The position numbers were made by a program, and so were the translations under genes. Under the pieces are notes generated by a model, which worked only from the letters and a program-made list of their open reading frames with translations, was not told the DNA's origin and did no database searches. Positions 1 to 13,150 of a stretch of 64,000 nt of DNA are shown here, in pieces. Source of the DNA: Epiperipatus broadwayi (taxonomy: Eukaryota > Onychophora > Udeonychophora > Euonychophora > Peripatidae); contig JAQFVV010012420.1 of the NCBI GenBank assembly GCA_028023455.1, forward strand, positions 8,701,194-8,765,193. Reading direction: 5' to 3'. Each line of letters starts with the position of its first letter. The stretch's first letter is position 1.

Positions 1-1088
1 TTTACTTTTACATGAACATAAATTGAGAAAGAAATCAGTGATGTACATAGTATTTTCTAATAAGTTATGAATGTTCTTTTTAGATTCTCTGCTATAAAAT
101 ATTTTTATAATTATAAATAGAAATTTATTTTTGAAAAAACTTTCATTCACTTTCATAATCTTACAAATTATTAATTTGCTTTTTACAAACAAATCTGATA
201 TTAAAAGACGAATATATTTTTACTGCTGATTCTGTAATTGAACCAATCAAAAGTTTAAAACTTGAATTCACTCAGCCAATAAAAAAATTTTCAGTCTAAA
301 AGGTAATGGTTTTCTGTCAACAATGTAATCGGTGATTAAGTTTTGAGGCGATGATTTTACTAACTGTTTATGAAGTTCGCAATATACAGACATACTACTA
401 TTTAGCTCTCATTGGAATTTAAGAGCTCATTCACATTTTGTGTTATTAACAAGAAAATGATTGCCCAATTGATTACAAAGTTGAAGACTTTCTCAAATCA
501 TTTTTGCTGTGAAACGAACAGGTTCCACCACTTCAGTTTCATTATCTTTTTCTAAATCTTCTACAGTATCTAAATTTATTGCCATAGGCATTTAAAGTAT
601 GTAAAATATAATGTGCATATATAAAATGGGAAAATCCCAATTTTAAATGAAATATGAACTTCTTTAATGCATAAAAGAAAACCACATAAAAAGATATTAA
701 GAAGAAACATGAATCGCATAACTTCAAAATTGCATTAAAAAAATCTGCACAAAAAGAGACCTGGGTGTATATATAAACTGTATTTAACCAATTTTCCAAT
801 AATAGTAATAATAATGATAAATAAAAACTTTAATTAGATGTTTGAATTCCAAATAGCATTATAACAGTTTTTTCAAATAATATGTTTCTTTTTAATTTTG
901 GGACAAGATATGTGGATGGAAAATAGTTTGACTTTCATTTGGAGATGTTAGATAAATTGGAAATTGCTTGAGGAAAAAAATAATTTGATTCATAAGGCAG
1001 CTAAAGTTCTAAACTAGTTTTTTTTAAAAAATGGAGAATTTATCTTTATTGAAAATGATTAAGGCTTTTTACAATGTCTTAAATAACA

Positions 1089-1619
1089 ATAGAGTTATGT
1101 TTCTATTAATAGCATTCATTCACTTTTAAAGAAAAGATTAGATTTATTTCAGTTAAATAATAACTACCTGAGCAATGCTTTCAATTCAGAAGGTCATATT
1201 TATAGCACGCAAATTTCTTAGCTAAGATTAATTTAGTCAAAAGCACAAAATTTTGTAATTGATAGTTAAGATGTAAATTTATTGACTTACATATGCCACT
1301 TTTAGAATAAAGTGATACACAAATCTTTTGTGTTTACTGCATAGATGTTGTTAACAATGAATCACTTTATCTTGAGAGTGGAATATGAATATCAACAAAT
1401 TTACATATTAACTAAGTTATCAAATTTTGTGCTTTTCTCTGAATTAATCTCAATTGACAAGTTTCAGCTCTATGAATGTGACCTTCTAAGTTGAAAGCAT
1501 TGCTCAACTAGTTATCATTTAACAGAAATAAATCTAATCTTTTCTTTAGAAGCAAATAAATGCTATTAATAGAAATATATAGTAAAAGAAAAAAAGCAAA
1601 TCCTTATAGAGTTATGTTT
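1089..1619. repeat. Foldback element with 14-bp direct-repeat flanks
   Basis: Two arms of roughly 220-250 bases are inverted copies of each other: about 1103-1330 against about 1350-1576. The matching arm ends read CTATTAATAGCATT on the left and, inverted, on the right. A 14-base direct repeat, ATAGAGTTATGTTT, sits at 1089-1102 and 1606-1619 and looks like a target-site duplication. Between the right arm and the second direct repeat is an A-rich stretch (AGTAAAAGAAAAAAAGC). The long duplication plus A-rich tail suggests insertion by a retrotransposition machinery rather than by a DNA transposase. No coding capacity is seen. Confidence 0.6.
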
Positions 1620-1660
1620 AATAATTCAATACTAGTATATTGTAAATACCGAATTTTAAG

Positions 1661-1995
1661 ATGTAATTAAAACGGATTTGAACACAGACTTTCAAGCTTC
1701 CTTCAGCTATCCACTCCCTCTGTGCATTAAAATAAACATATGGTATGACAGCAATACTGGCATCAACAAAAGTTTGAGCACAGCATCATCAGATTTTCAA
1801 TAGTATGAGTGGCAAAAGAGTTTGAGGGTGGAGAAGATTTGAAGTCTGCCCATTAAAGTTTGAAGATTTGCTATCTTAATATAAACTAAACTCTGATTAT
1901 ATATGTATGATGATCTGGACCAACTGATGAGTGCTGGTTCAGCACAAAATACATATATTGGAAATCATTTATCTTTTTTACATGTGTATGTTATG
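1661..1995. mobile_element. Foldback family B, copy 1 (right-truncated)
   Basis: It starts with the family end ATGTAATTAAAACGGATTTG and goes through the inner section to the segment with GATCTGGACCAACTGATGAG and TTCAGCACAAAATAC, which recurs at 42.1 and 50.05 kb. It breaks off near ACATGTGTATG before the right terminal repeat. The complete relative at 49759-50209 shows the full structure. Non-coding. Confidence 0.6.
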
Positions 1996-2740
1996 TTTAT
2001 TAAAGAAGATAAACGGAATCATTTTGGTTTTTGCTAGATAACATTTTTTAACAGAAAATATTTTTGAAAATTTATTTCTTAACGTTTAATAAATTGTATA
2101 ATTACAATATAAAAATTAACAAATACAAATTTATTAAATGTGTTCTCGATAAATATCTGTGTAAGTTTATAAGAAAGATGTTAATATTTGCATATGTATC
2201 CACCATGTCCTGTTTGACTAAAATTATTTGTGAATATTAAAATGCATAAGAAACATTATTCTTTACAAATAATAATTGACTTTAGCATTGCATATTATAA
2301 TAAGGCATGAAATATGTAGTGCAAATATTAAAAAAGAAATTAAGTGTTGGAAAGTTTGTGATTAAACCTTTCAAATTTGTTGACCTTATTGAAAAATATA
2401 GTTATCTTGAATGAATATAGAATGGCATTGTTGATTGTAATGGAATTAGATTAATAAATAGGAAAGAATCTATTAAAATAATTGAGGAATTATTGTTTAA
2501 TAAAAATGTTAATAAATACAAATGTGAATTTATTTATGATATATTAGCCTGGAGAAACAATATATATGAAATAACAAAAACTTGGTCTATATTAGTGCAA
2601 TTGTTTATACTTTTACATTGGCAGACAAAGATAATAATGTAATTATTTTCATATTAATTAAATCAGCCTAAAAACTGTATATGTGTAGATTATTCTTTCA
2701 TTTCCCTTTTTTTTTTTTTTTGCTATCTTGTGTAAACTTT

Positions 2741-3085
2741 ACTAATCAATAGATACTAGATGATAGTGCCGATTAAATCTTTATCTAGTGCTTTCCTATT
2801 GAAATATCTCCACACTATTTTCTAACTTATGGTTATTATCAATGAAGAGCTTTTTGAAATTTTTGGCTGTAGTGCACTTTTCTATTTAGCACATCAAGCT
2901 ATTAATCCAAATTGAAAAACTTTTTAATTTTTTTCAATAGGTCTGAAACTAATTCAGTTTCTATATATTATGGTGACATTAGTTTTTAATAATCTTTGTC
3001 AGATTTATTTCTTGAGGAATATTTAAATGGGACAGCACTAGATAAGGATTTAATTATCATTATCATCAAACATCTACTGATTACA
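2741..3085. repeat. Decayed PLE terminal-region foldback
   Basis: The left part (2741-2880) is an inverted, diverged copy of the segment at about 3400-3510, which includes a hammerhead remnant. The right part (about 3000-3085) is a direct copy of the same segment. The two outer ends also pair with each other: ACTAATCAATAGAT at the left end against ATCTACTGATTAC at the right. This gives a head-to-head inverted arrangement like the better preserved one at 53480-54385. Decay is strong and mostly toward A/T. Confidence 0.55.
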
Positions 3086-3416
3086 AAATATTACATATTA
3101 TAGCAAAATATTAATGCCAATAAAAAAATTGCTAATAAATAGCAATTGTAAGCTAATGTCATGCGATATATCATTGATTTATTCCAATTATGGCCAGGAA
3201 AATAAACATTACAAAGGTTATAAAATAAAAGTAAGATTATTATAAAATACAAAAATTGAACCAGTTTCAGATTTACATAACTATGCAAGAAAATAGGTTT
3301 AGACTAAAAAATTTAAATAGTTTTTTTAATTAATAAGACATAAAAATGTCTTGCTGGATGGAAAAGTGCATTAAATTCAAAAGGTTCAAATGCACTGTTT
3401 AAAAAACCCAAAAAAC

Positions 3417-3458
3417 TCCTCACTGATGAAAGTCATAATTTAGAAACTAGTCTGAGAA
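3417..3458 (+). ncRNA. Decayed hammerhead ribozyme (PLE type)
   Basis: The core CTGATGA (3423-3429) and GAAACTAGTC (3443-3452) are intact. Helix I strands TCCTCA and TGAGAA still pair over four bases. Helix II has decayed to A/T (AGT against TTT) and would barely form. The intact version is at 54234-54275 and aligns base for base in the core. Probably inactive. Confidence 0.6.
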
Positions 3459-3539
3459 TATTTAAGTAGGATATCACTAGATAAGACTTTAGTAAGCACA
3501 ACCATCCAAAATCTAAAGATTGCACAAGTTGGTTAAAAA

Positions 3540-4475
3540 GTAGAGAGAATAACTGAATTTGCTAATAAATATGCAATATGTGTAAACTAAAATCATACGT
3601 TTTGTTTTTATATGTATGGCGTATAGATGATATTTTTATACATGTATAACAGGTCATTATTGGCAATATTAAATGATAAATCATGATTAACTTGGACTAA
3701 ATAGCATGAAAAGTTGATGGAATTAGTCATATGAATTTAAAAATAAAATTCAGCTTCAATTTGTTGTATCATAAAATGATTATTAAACCAGTCAATATTA
3801 GGAACATTTTTTTATTAAAATAACTGTTTTTAGGCTTGAATTTGATAAAATTGAGAATTAGGAAATTTATATTTTTAATACGATAAAGGTTGGTTTTAGT
3901 AAAACTGATATATAAAGACATATAAAACATTTTTAAAAAAATATGATGTATAAGAAGAGAAAAAATAGAAATGATTAAAAAAAATGGGTGTCATTACCAT
4001 ATGATATGAACCTTGGAAAATTGGAGTGATTTATGCAAGAAAATCTATAAATTTAAATAGGTTAATCAATAATAGGAAAATTAAAATAGATAGAAAAGAC
4101 TGATCTAATATTGTTTATGCTTTGGGAAATAGTCAATTGGATTATCTATATGTATATTATGGGGAATGTAAAAAAATTTGAGAACAAGATTAATACAGCA
4201 TTCACATAGGTATAAAAATACAGCATTCACAAAAGTATAAATATACAACTTTCACTTATATATAAAAAAAGTTAAACCAAATTTAGTAAATGTGACTATA
4301 CTATTTAATCATAAAAAAGAATATATACATGGATTCATTCCAGATAAAGTCAAGATAATTTGTGAAGAAAGAAATGATTTTAAAAAGAGCTTGATTTATT
4401 GCATAAAATGAACATGTGATGAATCAGAGAGCTAATAGCATCAAAAAATAAACAAAAACGACGTTTCTTAAAAAA
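3540..4475 (+). pseudogene. Penelope-like element RT/GIY-YIG remnant
   Basis: Broken reading frames on the + strand keep pieces of a Penelope-like polyprotein. A reverse transcriptase catalytic motif reads RIDDIFIH at about 3620-3643, with both aspartates present. A later segment at about 4050-4180 contains NLNRLINN, then NIVYALGNSQLDYLYVYYGE, which corresponds to the GIY-YIG endonuclease region, followed by an arginine-rich LRTRL-like remnant after a frameshift. The copies at 38.5-39.5 kb (minus) and 39.8-40.9 kb (plus) have the same order of motifs and clearer frames. The 3' flank (4520-4560, CATGATTATGACGTG and then ACTTGGTTT) matches the flanks at 37.3 and 40.9 kb. It carries stops and frameshifts throughout and is not functional. 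Confidence 0.65.
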
Positions 4476-6079
4476 AAAAAACGCTCTTTAAATGTTTAAC
4501 AGGAAAATATTGTTTTTGTGAACCATGATTATGACGTGTTCACTGCATACTTGGTTTCTTAAATTGATTTTATATTTTATTCTTTGTTATAGTGCCTTTA
4601 CATTATATATATAATCTGCTGAAATTTAATCCAAAAACCTTTAGCTCTTGAATGATAAACTACACGGAACATTTAATATTTTAATAATAATTTAATATAT
4701 TATCAAAGTAAGAATACTCTTAGCATCAATTCTGTAAACTATTCAAGTTCAATAATAAAAATGTTTATTCTTAAATTATATTTCTTAAATGCATTTAAAT
4801 TATTTAAAAGTTTTAATTAAATAAAGACCCATAAAAATAATACCTCAGCTATGTGGATTTTAGACTTTAATAATTACTGTTGAATGATCATTTTAAATTA
4901 TTATTACTAAAATTTATAAATATAACCTCTTATTAATTTTCACGCGAAATTATGCTTTTATGTAATACTAAACAGGTATTAAAATTACATTATCTAATAT
5001 TTTACAAGTTACTTGAAGATTTATCTACTGTCCTCCTTGATTTTTAAATATAATTTATGCTCCCTAGTATTTTATAAAAACGGTGTCTAGAGTCTGTAAT
5101 ACATTCTAAAAATGCATATATATATATATATATTCTTTAATTGTTTGTGTGTTGATAAAAAAAACTCAAAAAGAGTAGTACACACACAGTTAATTATTCA
5201 GTATTTAATTTTTTGTTTGTTAAAAAAATAAAGTTATAACGCATAGGTATAGACAGTGTGTGTTATAAAAGCTATTTAGTTAGTCATTTTTAAATTACAC
5301 ATATTAATTTTCTTTAAAACTAATTTACACTTGCTAAATTTTAATATCTTATTCTGTTTCTATTTTTGCTTTTCTATAATTGTAATTTGGATTTAAAAGC
5401 TAAGGATTTAATTTTAAATATTAGGGTTATAATTACTAAGCTAGCAATTAGATTATTTTAATGTCAGTTTATAAATAATTTGAATGAGTGTGTGTGTACA
5501 TTGCATACATAAACTACATTTTTTATTTATTAAATATTGAAAGAAAAATGAGAAAATCTGTTAAATTATTTTTTTTATTCAAGAGTTTGTATTATAAGGG
5601 TTGTTTTTCTGTTGAAAAACTTAGAGATGATGTGAGAAGTCTAATTTTAAAAATGTCTCATCTTGAGATCAAAAGAAAGAAGCTCAAATTTGAGATGTTA
5701 CATAGGTGTAAAAAAGGATTAAGACTATTTTTTCTGTCAAGACAAAAGTTTGCCTAAAAATCAGGATAGTGAGATTTTTGGTACTATCCAGCTAATAAAC
5801 GATTTGGTTGAAAATAAGTTATAAATTTAATTAAAAGAGGTGGTCAAAAATAGAAAAAAATCGGATATAAAAGCAGTCTGGAAAATCAGTTGATATTATA
5901 GAAACTTTTAAAATATTGAAACTAGAAAAGATAAGGATTTTTAATTTGACCCGATATCCTTTTTTAAATCATTTGTTAATATAACATTTTGAAGGTTAAA
6001 AATATAGGGATGTCAGGCTAGAAAAAAATATATATACTCTCATCTGGAGGATCCCAGGACCTGCCAGAACCAGGACATC

Positions 6080-6083
<4 letters not shown>

Positions 6084-6155
<72 letters not shown>
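6084..6155. repeat. (TA)n microsatellite
   Basis: About 72 bases of uninterrupted TA dinucleotide. Confidence 0.95.
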
Positions 6156-6157
<2 letters not shown>

Positions 6158-8654
6158 AAAGAAAAGATGTCTTGTCTGAAAAATAATATTCTACACCTTT
6201 CAACTGACTGAGAGAAATAAGATGTTTTTAAATAGAAAGAAGAAAGCATTCACCTGCATTTGAAGGTGATCAGAAGAAAAATTATTAATCTACAGATAAA
6301 TGTTAAATCATTGAGTTCAATTAAATCCAGTAACTGAGTTTAAACCCAAGAAAAATTATAAATGTGAAAACAACTGCTGTACTTCATCCACTAAAAGAAT
6401 CATGCTTGACAGGAAGAGAGGAAAAGTTCATATAATGATTTCCAAAATGTCCTCTAAAGCAAAAAACCTCAATAGGATTCATCATCATCAAATAATTATA
6501 CACCTCAATATAGAGATTGTTCCAAAGAAAAATGGAAATGGTAGCTGCAAAATATAGACATTGAACAAGATAAATTTGAATTATTGGAAGTCGCTACAAA
6601 GTATAGAACTGGTAATATAAATTTTTTTATATATATTTTCTTTATAATATCAGAGACTTAGTAAAATTTTAGCAACAGAGTGGTATATTTTTGTTTAAAG
6701 AACTTTTAAAACAACCAAGATCAATTGAAACCCAGAATTTTTAATAACGATAAACATAAGCTTCAGAAATGATTTTATATGTACTAAAATTATGATTGTC
6801 TATTAACTTAAAGTTATGAAGTGTTATTAATATGTAACATATTTTCTTATTATTATTTTGTTTTAAATAATATTTTTGTTATTATGGGGATAAAACACGC
6901 ACATACATAATAATATAATACTTGTTGCATATATATAATTGTGTGTGAATGTAAAACAATAGGCAATATTTGGAATATTAGAGTATTGTGTTTTAAGTTA
7001 AAGTATAGCATTTCCGAGGGTAAAAGGGAGGGGGAGAAAAATAATTTAAAACTTGTTTCTAAAACTTGCTCTTTCTAATTTTACTAACATTTATTTTTGT
7101 CATTCTACTTTACATGTTAGATTTAAAAGAAAAAAAAAAGAGTGTTTATTTTTTTTTTTTTTGAGACATTTTCTTGTGGAGTGAAAATCATGGTCAATGT
7201 GACATCCAATTTGAAATACATTTGCGGGAAAGGGGGAAGAATTTAAAATTAATGTTGTGATTTTAAAACAGTCGATTATGAATATTGTTGTTATTGTTAA
7301 TATAAATTTTCATGTAGATATAGAAATTTTTATGTATATGTTAGAAATGCAATAATAAATATTAGTTTATTGTATTTAACGAGGCGTATATATTTCATTA
7401 AGAGTCGTCTTTATTAAGTGTGATCATTCATCATCAAGGTGAATATTAGCTATTTAAGTTCCAATTAGATATACTAAAATTAAGCAATAATTATAAATTT
7501 CTTTATAAAAATTAGGTTTATGATTAGGCTTAGTCCTAAAGCTGTGGTTAACCATTATTGTTATCATTATCATCATCACGTTTTAATTAATGAGCTGTTT
7601 AAATGTTTAAAGGCCATAAATAAATATTGATTTCTTATTATTATTATAATAACCACCATTCCATCATCTATTTCATGCAAGGATGAGTGAATTGCCATCC
7701 TAAATTAATAATAATAATCTGATCTAGTAAAACTTGTAAAGAAAAATATTGAAACGCATTTATTATGTTGAGATCTAAGAAATGATTTCTGTCTAATGAA
7801 TTTATATACTCCACTTTAGTTTAAGGATGTTTTATGTTTAACTAAATATTATTGCATACAGTGATATGAGTCTAAAAGCAAAATCCTCCATTTTTATTAG
7901 AAATAAAGTACCAAAAAGGGATTCATACTTGGTACATGTGAAAAAGTTATAAATATAACTTTGTCTAGGTCCAGCTAACATAGTGGTGCCCTGATAGACA
8001 ATATTCACTTGTTGTTCACATAGATATGCACTTGAGATCCAACCAAGAGATAAGAGTGAATAAAACCTACAGTTGGATATATTGAGAGATATTTGATTGA
8101 GTTACCAGTGTACTCACTCACTTGATTTCCATATACCTGAGTTATAATAGTTTGTTCTGAATAATAATTGCTTATAGTTAGAGTTTCTATTTGTTTATTG
8201 ATGATACAATGCCTGCCTAACCAGGGTTTGAAATAGGCCAGACACCTTAAATGACTAGTCTACAGGCATTATTGTTTATAATTATTGATACTGTGATATC
8301 TTTAATTTCTAATTATAGAAATATGTTTAATTTATTCCTACTCATCATTTTAATATTTATTTACTATTATAGCTACTATCCAGAAATATGTTTCATTTAA
8401 TCCAACATTATTTTAAAATATTATGATCGTATACTATAGACCACTCAGATATGGTAATGAATCTTTTGAACCTTTTATTTAAGTTACAATGGCCATATGT
8501 TGGAGATAGGCATCTTGATGTTTTCATATATTTTTGGCTACAATGCCTTTGGACTCGGGTAAAAATATAAAATGATAATATTTGAATCTGAATTCTTTAT
8601 CAACTTTAATTATATTTATAATGATTCTTTTGATCTACTTAATTTAGTTACAAT

Positions 8655-9216
<562 letters not shown>

Positions 9217-9640
9217 TAACAGTTAGGTATGTAGATAGGTAGATAGATAGATACACAGATAGATATGCATATAGATGGACTGATAAATAGATAGATTAAA
9301 GACTGTAGACAGAAAAACTAGGTAGATAGGCTAAGATATATGTATACAATGGCTAGATAGATGGACAAAGAGAGAGAGAGAGATGGACAGTTTGGTAGAT
9401 AAGTAAATGTGTAGATAGATAGGTATGTATGTAGATATAGTTAATCAGAATAAAGACAATTAAATATATATGGATAAATATGTAGGTAGTAGATCAATAG
9501 ATATATGGAAAGATAAATAGATAGACAAAAGTTTAGATAATTGGGATAGTGAGAAATGGAGGTTATTGGGATAGCATATGTAGATAGGTGGATAAGTGTG
9601 ATAGATAAATAAGTAGATAATAATTCCATGCTGTAAATTT
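9217..9640. repeat. Degenerate GATA-rich tail
   Basis: GATA, GGTA, GTATGTA and short GA runs (AGAGAGAGAGAGAG near 9370) with decreasing regularity. This is the aged flank of the pure array to its left. Confidence 0.8.
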
Positions 9641-10219
9641 GTTTATGTATTTATAATCATAAGCACAAAAGAACCTTTTCTATCTGTGTTAATACTAAAA
9701 AATATGTATACTATATGATTTTTTTCTGAGAATCATTTAAGATGTAATAGAAAATAGCATAGTATTAATATTTGATTAATATCTGTGTTTTTTGTTATTA
9801 TGTAGCAATCTTTTAACAATATTTTAACCCTTGAATTATATAAAATGCTATATATGTTTATTCTCTAATCAACCAGCGTTTCCCAACCTGGGTTGGTACC
9901 ACTGGTGGTGGAGTTGCTGGTTGGGGTGGGAAAAATAATCAATAATGGAGCATAAAAACAAATCATAAAAATATCATAGAAACGTTTTTTCATAAAAATA
10001 TTTAATTAATAATATTATAAGTAAAGTTGTTAATATGTACAGTGATGATCGAAAATCAGAATGATATCGTTTATTTGGAGGTTTTAAATTTAGCCGTTAG
10101 AAGCTGCTGGATTTGGTTTGGTTGACGCTTTGTTTATTAAAATTCTGTCCCAATAAACTATCGAATTTAGACAAGAAGGATAGTTTTTTTTTTGAATAAT
10201 TTGATCTTTCTTCGAAATT

Positions 10220-10224
<5 letters not shown>

Positions 10225-10286
<62 letters not shown>
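10225..10286. repeat. Poly(A) tract, 62 bases
   Basis: Uninterrupted A run. It could be the tail of a retroelement inserted on the + strand, but I see no recognisable element body to its left. Confidence 0.9.
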
Positions 10287-10288
<2 letters not shown>

Positions 10289-10736
10289 ATTATTTATTCT
10301 ATTCACTCTTATATAAAAATGGTTGATAAATAAATAAATTTAGAGAACGTTGGCAAATATTGAAAAAGTATGAAAAAAAAATTTTTTTTATATTTATTTT
10401 CATTTTAAGTAAAAAAAAAAAAAAAGAATAGTAACTTTAAAAAATAATTTAAATTTTTTAGATGATGAACCATAAATAAAACATTTAATAATATGTAACT
10501 AAAATAGTTAATACAAACATCAAAACATTACAATCAATAAAACTAACTAATATTATACATTTATTTGATCAACAAAATATATTTCTAAAATATGCTGGAT
10601 ATATATAAGTAATCACTGAAAACAAATTTTGAACATTCTTGTAAATGTAAATGTGCAAATGCTTTCATGAAAATTGCTGACTAAAATTTTAAAAAATAAC
10701 AAAATAATATGATTAACAAAGTAATTCTATTGAGAA

Positions 10737-10806
10737 GTGTCATTTCATAAAAGCATTTGAGGCCTTTTTGATTTTTATGGCCTTAAATGGTTTTATGAAA
10801 TGACAC
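10737..10806. repeat. 28-base-arm hairpin (MITE-like)
   Basis: Arms 10737-10764 and 10779-10806 are near-perfect inverted repeats: GTGTCATTTCATAAAAGC on the left pairs with its counterpart ending ATGAAATGACAC. Weaker inverted similarity extends outward on both sides (AACAAAGTAAT against ATTACTTTGTT), so the element may span about 10700-10850. Confidence 0.7.
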
Positions 10807-11839
10807 AACATATGTTTAGTCAGATTACTTTGTTAGTCAGATTACATTATTTTCTGCTTTTTAGTAGCTGCTACATAAAAATATTATTGAAAAAAAATTT
10901 CTTTTTAATATTTTATTTTTTACTTTTTAGGTATAAATAAATTATATAATTTCAATTTAAATAAAATAATTGTCTTTATCAGTCTTTTTTATGTTTTTGT
11001 TCTTTCCACAAAAGTGTGCCTGCTGTCAATGATTTTGATAGTTCTATTTCTTTTTTTGATTTTGGAAATGAAAACATACAATTCCTTAATATTTTTTACA
11101 CGTTTATTATTTTTTTCATAAAATATTTATGAAATATTAATTATTTCAAAGAATAATTCAGATTTTCATATAAAATATTTACTTTTAATTAATGAAGTAT
11201 GAGTTAAATCAACATTAAAAAAATTTTATTCTACAAATATAGTATTTCTTTGGCTCAGTTCTTAATGATTTTTGCTGGGATGCATATAAATGTGAGTCCA
11301 AATCTAAATGGGAATTTATTGTTAAAAATTCAAAAATGTGAATATCCCAACAAAACATAAACAAAAATGTGGACATACTGACAGAAACACAGACAGGGAA
11401 AGTTAATATAAAAGCATTTAAAATGAATCATTTGTATTTGCTTTACCCAATTCTTATAAGAATATCCAATCTAATAAATGATATTAAACAGAAAGTCCAA
11501 GTCAAACCTGATTTTACTGAAACCTAATTCAATAAAACTTTACATTGTGAAATTAAATAATTAGATGATATTGGATGCTTATCCTCTTATTACCATATTT
11601 AAATGCAATTTGTTTAAAAATAAAAATTTGAGGAAGTTTTTGCATGGGATAAAAAAAGTCAACTAAAATATTTTCACATATTAATTAATATTTTATATAT
11701 ACAGCTTTAAATTTTTTTTAATTGTTTTTAATCAAAGGCTATATTATTAATAAGATTTTATTTTTGTTTATTATAATTTTAAACAAATTTTATCAAACCT
11801 CCAACTATTTATATTTTAAATAAATTATTTCTTTTGTAG

Positions 11840-11917
11840 GTATCATTATTATGGGATTGGAATAAAAGAAACAAGTGAATATTATCATGCTCTTTATTCT
11901 GGAAAAGGTTTAACAAG
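11840..11917 (+). CDS. RFX6: RFX6 exon: end of winged-helix DNA-binding domain
   Basis: A 78-base exon preceded by a pyrimidine-rich acceptor (TTTCTTTTGTAG) and followed by donor GTTAGC, which is weak after +2 although the exon ends in the favourable AAG. It starts with the last base of a split codon and ends with two bases (AG) of the next. The 25 complete codons read [15 protein letters not shown] then [16 protein letters not shown] is the hallmark of RFX winged-helix domains, and the YYH..YSGKGLT continuation separates RFX6 from RFX1-3 and RFX4. RFX6 is a nuclear factor that binds X-box DNA; in vertebrates it acts in endocrine cell differentiation. The split codon is completed by the microexon at 37505. 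Assignment is by recognition, without alignment. Confidence 0.9.
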
Positions 11918-11999
11918 GTTAGCATATGTTAACAACATACTTTGTATATGTCTTTGAATATATATGTATACTTACCAAGTTTCTCAATGTTAAAAATCT

Positions 12000-13150
12000 T
12001 CAATTTTTGTCTTCTATGAATAAAAAATAGAGATATACCATAAAACTTTGATTGAAACAAATTGAGATAATTTTAACTTCATAGAAATTTAAAGTCAAAT
12101 ATAACTTATTTTGAAAAAAGACTAAAACGTAATTATTTTTAAGATTATCATACACCAATAAGCTTCATTGTTATTTAGATAATAAACTTGATTTTTGCAT
12201 GAAGCTAAGTGATTTCCTTATTTATATCAAATAATAGTAGCCATGCTTCTCAACACCAAGAATCCACAATCTATTGTTATGGCAACCTTTGGAAATAAAT
12301 GATGGAAATCCAGCTTTTACTGCAGTCTAAGATATTAATATAAACAATAGAGTTGACACTTTGATTGAAGGGATTGAAAATTTAAATTCAAAGAAATTTA
12401 GGTAAACCTCGTTTTAAAAGCAGTCTCATAAGAATTCATAGTTAATATTTGCAAACACTAATAAATTTAATTATTATTTACATAATAAAATTGATTTTGC
12501 ATAGAGGTTATTTTGACAACAAATTGAAGAGTTTGGACATTGATAAGCTTGGTCTATTATCATGTGTTTTACATCTGTGAACCATCTATCTTTATGCAAA
12601 ATTAAATTTATTATCTAAATAATAATTATATTTATTAGGGATTGAATGTGCCTGTTTAGTACATTTAATGTAAATTTATTTAAATTTAAAAATCTCAATC
12701 AATTTCCTCATTTACATCAATATCTTAGATCATAGTAATATGTAAATTTCTATTTTCATTCATAGAGGCTGCCTTGATAATAGTTAAAAGATTTCTAATG
12801 TTGATAAGCTTGAAATATTGCCAAGTGATATACATTTGTTATGCAAAATCAAGCTTATTAACTAAATAATAATTAATCTTATTGGGGTTTGAAAATATTA
12901 AAAGTGACTATTTCATAGTGTGCTTTCAAAATAGGTAATATTTTTCTGTTTAACTTTCTTTTAATTAAAAATCTCAATCAGATACAGTTAAAGTGTGAAC
13001 TCTCTTGTTTATATTAATACCTTAGCCCAGAGTAAAAGATAAATGTCCACCTTTTGTTCATAGAAGTTATCTTGACAACAAACTGAAAATTTCTGATGTT
13101 GATACAGTTGAGCTATTATCATGTGATTTACATCTGTGAACCCTCTAGAC
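12000..13150. repeat. Inverted plus tandem array of ~290-base units
   Basis: Diverged units recur with a spacing near 290 bases at about 12490, 12770 and 13060. Each has a CATAGAGG/CATAGAAG start, a GACAACAAA.TGAA stretch, a TTGATAAGCTTG-like motif and TTTACATCTGTGAACC. The part at about 12000-12450 carries similar motifs in the opposite orientation (for example CCAATAAGCTTCATTG and GATAATAAACTTGATTTTTGCAT). It is an old, non-coding block just downstream of an RFX6 exon. Confidence 0.6.

Noticed and set aside
9878-9960. CAGCGTTTCCCAACCTGGGTT, resembling the end of a hAT transposon.
   Set aside because: I found no matching inverted end or 8-base duplication nearby, so only a possible single end remains.
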